A DNA stretch of 9,053 nt from CAYWBI01 sp964456445 (lineage in GTDB: Bacteria; Calditrichota; Calditrichia; Calditrichales; J004), in the NCBI GenBank assembly GCA_964456445.1, contig CAYWBI010000155.1, forward strand, positions 1 through 9,053. Reading direction: 5' to 3'. The position numbers were made by a program, and so were the translations under genes. This document shows positions 1 to 5,164 of this stretch, piece by piece. The notes under the pieces are model-generated. The model was given only the letters and a program-made list of their open reading frames with translations, did not search any database and was not told where the DNA came from. Position 1 is the first letter of the stretch, and each line of letters begins with the position of its first letter.

Positions 1-9
1 ATCGTTCGT

Positions 10-29
10 CCCCGGGATAAATCCCGGGG
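10..29. repeat. REP-like perfect GC palindrome
   Basis: A 9-bp inverted repeat, CCCCGGGAT (10-18) and ATCCCGGGG (21-29), is separated by AA. It sits in otherwise AT-rich DNA and is followed by CTATTCG. The GC-rich stem with a tiny loop and no T-run resembles dispersed REP-type extragenic palindromes more than an intrinsic terminator. It could still act as a terminator or mRNA-stabilising hairpin for a gene left of the window. Only one copy is visible here, so the repeat assignment is inference. Confidence 0.5.
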
Positions 30-210
30 CTATTCGAAGAAGAAAAATAATTTAATTAAAATTCAAGAGCTTCCCTTACCCGTTCCTTTTTCTTATTGCA
101 ACAAAATCAAAATCCAATGGCTTTCATTCCTTTTTAGTTCAGGAAGCATTCAGGTTCCTTAGCAAGCCTATTCTATTTCCATACAAAAGCCAGTAGCGCC
201 GACTATAATA

Positions 211-239
211 TTGAACAGCCGGATTTATCCAGGTATAAC
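211..239 (+). promoter_or_regulatory. candidate sigma70-like promoter for the SulP-led operon
   Basis: TTGAAC (211-216, 4 of 6 to TTGACA) and TATAAC (234-239, 5 of 6 to TATAAT) are separated by exactly 17 bases. If used, the transcript would carry a leader of about 300 bases before the permease start at 552. AT-rich DNA produces such matches by chance, and the host's promoter consensus is unknown, so this is a weak call. Confidence 0.25.
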
Positions 240-524
240 AAAGGGGAAATTTTATTTGATCCGTTTTAATGTATAGTGATTTCTTTACGTGCGGTAAATG
301 TTAGTATCAAACATTATGGGCTATTATAAAATATTGATATTTAAATACGAAACTTCTATGGTGACACTATTTGAAGTAATTTCAAAATTTATACAGAACA
401 GTTGCGCTTATTTTTCTGAATATCATTCTGGATACTTGCCATGTATATCTATGCAGCCTATATTTAAGGAATCAATTCAAAATTTTAGCCCAATCTTGCC
501 GACCCATCAATAAACAACACAACT

Positions 525-540
525 CCAATACCCATATTGG
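525..540 (+). promoter_or_regulatory. small hairpin just upstream of the SulP start
   Basis: CCAATA (525-530) and TATTGG (535-540) are exact reverse complements around a CCCA loop. The 3' arm ends 11 bases before the ATG at 552, where a ribosome binding site is expected but no clear Shine-Dalgarno is seen. It could be an operator half-site pair or an mRNA hairpin limiting translation initiation. With a 6-bp stem it may also be chance. Confidence 0.25.
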
Positions 541-551
541 GTCCGGTGCAA

Positions 552-2273
552 ATGAAAAAATATTTTCCGGTTTTATCCTGGTTGCCCGCCTATAAAGCAG
601 CCTTTTTGAAGAAGGACCTGACGGCGGGTTTTACCGTGGCCGTTATGCTCATCCCGCAGGGGATGGCTTATGCCATGCTGGCCGGTATGCCCGCTATTGC
701 CGGGCTGTATGGCGCCATGATGGCCTTGCTCGCCTATACCGTATTCGGCACGTCCAAACATTTGTCCATCGGCCCGGTGGCCATTGATTCGCTTTTACTG
801 GTAAGCGGCGTCGGGCTTATGGCCAGCGCCGGGAGCAACGATTTTATCCTGTTGGCGGCTCTTACCGCCCTGTTGGTGGGGATGGTGCAAATTTCCTTTG
901 GCCTGTTCCGCCTGGGTTTCATCGTCAATTTTCTATCATACCCGGTATTGAACGGATTTATCTCCGGCGCCGCGCTGATCATTTCCTTTAGTCAAATCAA
1001 ACACATTCTAGGCATCAGCGTGCCACGCAGCAGTTACTTTTTCAAAACCCTTCTGGCATTAATAAAAGAAGCACCGCAGTTACACCTGCCCACATTTATA
1101 TTAGGGGTAACGGCCATTTTGTTTATCCTGCTTTTTAAAAAACTGCGCCCCAATCTGCCCGTTGCGCTTTTTGCTGTTTTGTTGTTTTCGCTGTTTGTCT
1201 GGTATTTTCGTCTGGATCAGAGTGGGATGAAAATTGTCGGTGTTATTCCAAGGGGATTACCGGGCTTTCGTCCACCACCGGTTAGCCTGGCCAAAATCAC
1301 AGCTCTGCTTCCCCTGGCGGCCACCATGGCCATGATCAGTTTTATGGAAGTAGTAGCCCTGGGCAAACGCTTTGCCGCCAAATACCGTTACCGCATCGAT
1401 CCCAATCAGGAGCTTTTCGCCATCGGCTCGGCCAATATTTTGTCCGGTCTGTTTCACGGCTACCCGATGGGCGGCAGTTTTTCGCGGACGGCGGTAAACG
1501 CCCAAAGCGGATCCAAAACTCAGTTGGCGGCTTTTTTTACCTCTTTTTTTCTGGCCGTAACCCTGCTCTTTTTAACACCGCTTTTTTATTATCTGCCCAA
1601 TGCGGTCCTGGCTGCCATCATCATCGTGGCCGTGGTTAAACTGATCGATATTAAGGAGCCGATCCGTCTGTACCATGTAAAGCGCAGCGATTTTTTTGTA
1701 CTGATATTTTCTTTTCTGGCCACACTCAGCTTTGGCGTTCAGTACGGTGTTCTTTTAGGGATTGGCGCTTCCATGCTGATGATCCTGCGCCGGATAAGCC
1801 GTCCGCATATCGCGCGGTTAGGACTGGTTCCCGGTACTAATTCCGTCCGTAATATCAAGCGCGAACCACTGGCCAAACCCATCGACGGCCTGCTTATATT
1901 CCGCATCGATGCATCGTTGTCCTTTACCAACGTCGGTTTCTTGCGCGATTTTATCGAAGGCCATATTCTGCAGCCAACCGAACCGGTCAAAGCAGTAATA
2001 ATGGATGCAGGCAGTGTAAATGATATTGATGCCACCGCGGAAATGGAAATCAGGGAAATGACCGAAATTTTCCGTGAACGCGGGATCGAACTTTATTACA
2101 CACATGTAAAGGGCCAGGTGAAGGATATCCTGAAACGCAGCGGTTATTATGACTTTCTTGGCGGAGATCATTTTTTCCATTCAAAAAATGATTGTCTGGA
2201 ACATATCCAAAAGATACGGCAAAAAGAAGACAAACCGCCTACAGACATGGACAAAATCAAGGAGAAAACATGA
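552..2273 (+). CDS. SulP/SLC26 family anion permease with C-terminal STAS domain
   Basis: Predicted inner-membrane transporter of sulfate or a related anion, 573 residues, normal for the family. Residues about 20-410 are the hydrophobic transport domain. They carry the family signature IPQGMAYAMLAGMP (34-47) followed by GLYGA, and the conserved GGSFSRTAVNAQSGSKTQLA segment (307-326). Residues about 440-555 form a cytoplasmic STAS domain (GLLIFRIDASLSFTN, then AVIMDAGSVNDIDATAEMEI). I chose ATG 552 because the protein then begins MKKYFPVLSWLPAY, a usual SulP start; in-frame TTG 537 and GTG 546 are alternatives. No clear Shine-Dalgarno precedes any of them. It is the first gene of the block, and its stop overlaps the next start as ATGA. 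SulP members also carry bicarbonate, nitrate, molybdate-like and dicarboxylate anions, so sulfate is only the default. A sulfur oxyanion fits the downstream molybdoenzyme. Confidence 0.93.
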   Translation: MKKYFPVLSWLPAYKAAFLKKDLTAGFTVAVMLIPQGMAYAMLAGMPAIAGLYGAMMALLAYTVFGTSKHLSIGPVAIDSLLLVSGVGLMASAGSNDFILLAALTALLVGMVQISFGLFRLGFIVNFLSYPVLNGFISGAALIISFSQIKHILGISVPRSSYFFKTLLALIKEAPQLHLPTFILGVTAILFILLFKKLRPNLPVALFAVLLFSLFVWYFRLDQSGMKIVGVIPRGLPGFRPPPVSLAKITALLPLAATMAMISFMEVVALGKRFAAKYRYRIDPNQELFAIGSANILSGLFHGYPMGGSFSRTAVNAQSGSKTQLAAFFTSFFLAVTLLFLTPLFYYLPNAVLAAIIIVAVVKLIDIKEPIRLYHVKRSDFFVLIFSFLATLSFGVQYGVLLGIGASMLMILRRISRPHIARLGLVPGTNSVRNIKREPLAKPIDGLLIFRIDASLSFTNVGFLRDFIEGHILQPTEPVKAVIMDAGSVNDIDATAEMEIREMTEIFRERGIELYYTHVKGQVKDILKRSGYYDFLGGDHFFHSKNDCLEHIQKIRQKEDKPPTDMDKIKEKT

Positions 2274-2815
2274 GCCGTTTTTTTGGGGATATCCGTCAGA
2301 TTGCCTTCATCGTACGTGACATCGACAAAGCGATGAACTATTGGACAGCTACACTTGGTGTTGGACCGTTCTTTATTCAACGTGATTTCCGTTTTGAGTG
2401 GTTTGTTTATCTCGGCAAAGAAAGCCCGTCGCCGGCCATCTCCTTCGCCGCGGCAAATTCGGGCCCGCTGCAAATAGAATTGATTCAGCCGCTGGACCAT
2501 ATCCAAAGTATATACCTTGATTTTTTACAAAAAAACGGGGAGGGTCTGCAGCATATCTCCAGTTGGCTGACCCGTGCGGATTACGACCGGCGTTATGCGG
2601 CCCTTGTGCGGCAAGGATTTACCATCGTCCAGGAAGGCCGGTTACGGAAAGGGGGCCCCCGGGTCGCTTACTTTGCCACAGATACAATGCCGGGCGGGAC
2701 AATATTTGAAATTTCTGATTTGGCCGAGCCCGGGATTTATGAAGCGCTGGAGAACATCGCCAGGGCGGCAAAGGGATGGAATGGTAATAAGCCGGTGCAC
2801 GAGGAAGGACAGTAA
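2270..2815 (+). CDS. VOC superfamily (glyoxalase-fold) protein
   Basis: A 181-residue protein with the two beta-alpha-beta-beta-beta modules of the vicinal oxygen chelate superfamily, most like the Glyoxalase_4/methylmalonyl-CoA epimerase branch. Module 1 starts RQIAFIVRDIDKAMNYWTATLGVGPF (9-34) and ends QIELIQP (68-74). Module 2 starts GLQHISSW (92-99) and ends GGTIFEISD (142-150). Candidate metal ligands at the usual places are Q10 (many members have His), E70, H95 and E147. ATG 2270 is fixed by AAGGAG at 2259-2264, five bases upstream, and by the ATGA overlap with the permease stop, so the two genes are translationally coupled. The longer in-frame extension upstream is only overlap with the permease reading frame. 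The substrate cannot be named. VOC enzymes include epimerases, lyases, dioxygenases and thiol transferases, and a role with a sulfur compound is inference from context only. Confidence 0.85.
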   Translation: MSRFFGDIRQIAFIVRDIDKAMNYWTATLGVGPFFIQRDFRFEWFVYLGKESPSPAISFAAANSGPLQIELIQPLDHIQSIYLDFLQKNGEGLQHISSWLTRADYDRRYAALVRQGFTIVQEGRLRKGGPRVAYFATDTMPGGTIFEISDLAEPGIYEALENIARAAKGWNGNKPVHEEGQ

Positions 2816-2846
2816 TTATCAATTATCAATTATCAATTAAAAATTG
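2814..2846. repeat. AATTATC heptamer tandem repeat plus AT palindrome
   Basis: Three perfect head-to-tail copies of AATTATC run through 2814-2820, 2821-2827 and 2828-2834, followed by a partial AATTA. The end of the repeat overlaps a small palindrome CAATT-AAA-AATTG (2834-2846). The first copy begins inside the stop codon of the VOC gene. The 98-base spacer up to the next gene holds no obvious terminator and no convincing promoter, so transcription probably continues into the ferredoxin-NrfD gene. Confidence 0.7.
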
Positions 2847-2900
2847 ACCGATAACGGGTTGTGCAAGGCGCTGTTACTATCGAACTCAAAAAAAACTTAA

Positions 2901-2907
2901 AAAAGGA
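2901..2907 (+). promoter_or_regulatory. ribosome binding site deciding the start of the FeS-NrfD gene
   Basis: AAAAGGA lies six bases upstream of ATG 2914. An in-frame TTG at 2908 would overlap this Shine-Dalgarno spacing and adds only two residues (MP), so ATG 2914 (protein start MNYGFVIDNRKCIGC) is preferred. Confidence 0.75.
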
Positions 2908-2913
2908 TTGCCT

Positions 2914-4548
2914 ATGAACTACGGTTTTGTAATCGATAACCGCAAATGCATCGGATGCCATGCCTGTACGGTTGCCTGTAAATCCGAGCATGACGTGGCC
3001 GTGGGGGTGCAACGTACCTGGGTAAAATACATCGAGAAAGGCGCTTATCCCAACACGCGCCGACTCTTTTCCGTGATGCGCTGTAACCATTGCGAAGATG
3101 CCCCGTGCGTGGAAATTTGCCCGGTAGAAGCCCTACATATACGTGATGATGGCATCGTGGATTTTGACAACCGGCGCTGTATCGGCTGTAAATCCTGTAT
3201 GCAGGCCTGTCCCTACGACGCTTTGTACATCGATCCCAAAACCCACACCGCGGCCAAGTGCAATTACTGCTCGCACCGAATTGATGTGGGATTGGAGCCC
3301 GCCTGTGTGAATGTATGCCCGGAACACGCCATTATCAGCGGCGACATGGACAATCTGCACACCGAAATAGCCACCCTGCTTTCCCGCGAACAGGTAAAAG
3401 TGCGCAAACCGGAAAAAGGTACCCGGCCTAAGCTGTTTTATATCGACGCCGATGACGCCTCGCTTACCCCGGCCAACGCTGACCCCGCCGCCAGTTATTT
3501 GTGGAATGCCCAAACCAGCGGCGTGGGGCATTATGCCAAATATGCCGAAGCCCTGGTGGCCAAAAACGATCCGGTGGAAATGTACAAAACCCTGGCCAAC
3601 GAAAGCGCGGCCGGCGGCAATCTGCCGGAGAAAGTGCGTCCCGTAGGCGATAATTCCATTGCCGCTCCTATCGGCAACTTAAAAGACACCGTTCGGCGGG
3701 CTTATGACGCGCCTGCCAAGGGCGTAATGTGGGGTTGGGAGGTTTCGGCTTATGTCCTTACCAAGGCCATTGCCGCCGGGGCTTTTTTACTGCCCTTTAT
3801 CGCCATGCTTTTTGGCGTGCACACCAACGACGCCATCCAGTGGAGCGGACTGACTGCCGCGCTGGGCTTTTTGGGCCTTACCGGTTTGCTGCTGATCAAG
3901 GATTTGGACAAACCGGCCCGTTTTGCTTATGTGCTGTTACGTCCGCAATGGCATTCCTGGCTGGTGCGCGGCGGTTTTGCCATCACCATTTTCGGCGGAA
4001 TGGCCACCCTGTGGGGCGCGGCCAAATATTTTAACTGGCAAGCGCTGGAGACGGTCAGCTATTGGCTTGCCGCCCTGTTTGCCCTGATTGTGGCTGTTTA
4101 TACCGCATTTTTATTCGCTCAGGCCAAAGGACGGGATTTTTGGCAAAGCCCGGCGCTTATCCTGCATATGTTGGTGCATCCTTTTGTGGCCGGCTCCGCC
4201 CTGTTTTCCCTGCTGGGCATATGGACCGGAATGAGTCCCGAATGGAATGGCTTTATCCGTACGGTCTTTGCCGTCAGCATTGTGATCAATCTGCTGATTA
4301 TCTTTACCGAGCTGGTGATCGCCCATCCCACGCAAGACGCCCGGACAACGGCACACATGATTTATGCGGGACGCTTTAAAAACGGCTTTTGGGGAATCGC
4401 CATTCTGCTGGGTTCCCTACTGCCGCTGATCCTGCTTTTTACCACCGGCGCCGGATGGCTTCCGCTGACCGGTTTGCTGGTGCTTGCCGGCTTGTATCAA
4501 ACCGAGCACATCTGGGTGCGGGCGCCACAGATGATGCCGCTGAGTTAA
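2914..4548 (+). CDS. fused four-cluster ferredoxin (DmsB/NrfC/PsrB type) and NrfD/PsrC membrane anchor
   Basis: A 544-residue protein that joins two subunits usually encoded separately in complex iron-sulfur molybdoenzymes. Residues 1-145 hold four 4Fe-4S motifs with all 16 cysteines: C12-C15-C18-C22, C57-C60-C65-C69, C89-C92-C95-C99 and C116-C119-C131-C135. Residues about 150-270 are a polar linker. Residues about 275-530 are an NrfD-like membrane domain with about eight hydrophobic segments, starting WGWEVSAYVLTKAIAAGAF and including the conserved-looking DLDKPARFAYVLLRPQWHSW (330-349). The expected role is electron transfer between the molybdenum subunit encoded at 5165 and membrane quinone. 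There is no Tat or Sec signal before the first cluster, so the ferredoxin part is predicted to be cytoplasmic. Eighteen bases separate its stop from the peroxiredoxin-like gene. Direction of electron flow and substrate are not visible. Confidence 0.92.
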   Translation: MNYGFVIDNRKCIGCHACTVACKSEHDVAVGVQRTWVKYIEKGAYPNTRRLFSVMRCNHCEDAPCVEICPVEALHIRDDGIVDFDNRRCIGCKSCMQACPYDALYIDPKTHTAAKCNYCSHRIDVGLEPACVNVCPEHAIISGDMDNLHTEIATLLSREQVKVRKPEKGTRPKLFYIDADDASLTPANADPAASYLWNAQTSGVGHYAKYAEALVAKNDPVEMYKTLANESAAGGNLPEKVRPVGDNSIAAPIGNLKDTVRRAYDAPAKGVMWGWEVSAYVLTKAIAAGAFLLPFIAMLFGVHTNDAIQWSGLTAALGFLGLTGLLLIKDLDKPARFAYVLLRPQWHSWLVRGGFAITIFGGMATLWGAAKYFNWQALETVSYWLAALFALIVAVYTAFLFAQAKGRDFWQSPALILHMLVHPFVAGSALFSLLGIWTGMSPEWNGFIRTVFAVSIVINLLIIFTELVIAHPTQDARTTAHMIYAGRFKNGFWGIAILLGSLLPLILLFTTGAGWLPLTGLLVLAGLYQTEHIWVRAPQMMPLS

Positions 4549-4566
4549 AATTAAAGGGAAACGGAA

Positions 4567-5136
4567 ATGAGTCTCAAGAAGGGTGATAAAGTAATCCCGA
4601 TCCAACTGCCCGCAATCGATGGCAGTAACTTTGACCTGAGCAGCCTGAACGGCAAACGCTATCTGTTATCTTTTTTCAGATTTGCGACCTGCCCTTTTTG
4701 CAATTTGCGTCTGCATCGGCTTATATCAGCCTACGAGGGTTTGGGCGGGGACTTCACGATTGTTGCCTTGTTTGATTCGCCGCTGGCCCATCTGCAAAAA
4801 TATGCGGACCGGCATCAGGCGCCGTTTCCGATCCTGGCCGATCATCAAAATATTTATTACAGGAAGTACGCAATCCAACATTCATTTTGTGGAATGCTGA
4901 AAGGGATGTTTGGCCGTTTTCCAACCATGATGAAAGGCATATTTAAGGGATATATCCCTTTGCCCATCCGCGGGAGTTTGCTTACCATGCCCGCCGATTT
5001 CCTGATCGACGAAACAGGCGTGGTGCAAACAGCCTATTACGGCAAGGACGAAGGGGATCATCTGCCGCTGGAAACCATCCGGGAATTTGCCGGAAATAAA
5101 CAAAACCCCGGTGAAAATCCGGGCACGATAAAATAA
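4567..5136 (+). CDS. peroxiredoxin-like (redoxin / AhpC-TSA superfamily) protein with CPFC motif
   Basis: A 189-residue thioredoxin-fold protein. It opens with the typical redoxin pattern KGDKVIPIQLPAIDGSNFDLSSLNGKRYLLSFF (5-37). The active-site loop FRFATCPFCNLRL follows, with C42 and C45 as a CxxC pair, and a TMPADFLID cis-proline segment around P142 is usual for the fold. A third cysteine, C108, lies in HSFCGML. No signal peptide or lipobox is seen, so it is probably cytoplasmic. The start is supported by AAAGGG at 4553-4558, nine bases upstream. The next gene begins 28 bases after its stop. The gene sits between the electron-transfer subunit and the catalytic subunit. It may protect the oxygen-sensitive complex, reduce a thiol or per/polysulfide intermediate, or keep cysteines reduced; all three are inference. 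The CPFC loop resembles Prx-like2/AhpC-TSA_2 proteins more than classical PxxxTxxC peroxiredoxins. Confidence 0.83.
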   Translation: MSLKKGDKVIPIQLPAIDGSNFDLSSLNGKRYLLSFFRFATCPFCNLRLHRLISAYEGLGGDFTIVALFDSPLAHLQKYADRHQAPFPILADHQNIYYRKYAIQHSFCGMLKGMFGRFPTMMKGIFKGYIPLPIRGSLLTMPADFLIDETGVVQTAYYGKDEGDHLPLETIREFAGNKQNPGENPGTIK

Positions 5137-5155
5137 AAAATTTAAAAACAGGTTC

Positions 5156-5160
5156 GGAGG
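5156..5160 (+). promoter_or_regulatory. strong Shine-Dalgarno of the molybdoenzyme gene
   Basis: GGAGG lies four bases before ATG 5165 and is the best ribosome binding site in the window. It fixes the start and therefore the absence of an N-terminal Tat signal on the catalytic subunit. Confidence 0.7.
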
Positions 5161-5164
5161 AACA

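Larger units (their letters stand above)
30..551. other. AT-rich intergenic region without a convincing gene
   Basis: About 520 bases, strongly AT-rich compared with the following operon. The only ORF of note is a 71-codon + strand frame at 298-513. It lacks a Shine-Dalgarno sequence, has no recognisable motif and shows a composition typical of chance AT-rich translation, so I do not call it. Visible elements are a sigma70-like promoter candidate at 211-239 and a hairpin at 525-540; both are listed separately. The rest shows no RNA gene or repeat that I can recognise. Confidence 0.6.

Noticed and set aside
204..209. TATAAT as a -10 box
   Set aside because: No acceptable -35 sequence lies 16-18 bases upstream. 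The 211-239 pair is better.
298..513. 71-codon + strand ORF in the AT-rich left flank
   Set aside because: No Shine-Dalgarno, no recognisable motif, composition like chance translation of AT-rich DNA, and not coupled to the next gene.
2192..2269. Upstream in-frame extension of the VOC gene
   Set aside because: The 26 extra residues only re-read the end of the permease gene. AAGGAG at 2259-2264 points to ATG 2270.
2651..2660. GGGGGCCCCC palindrome
   Set aside because: It lies inside the VOC coding sequence, where it encodes KGGP, and has no flanking structure suggesting a site.
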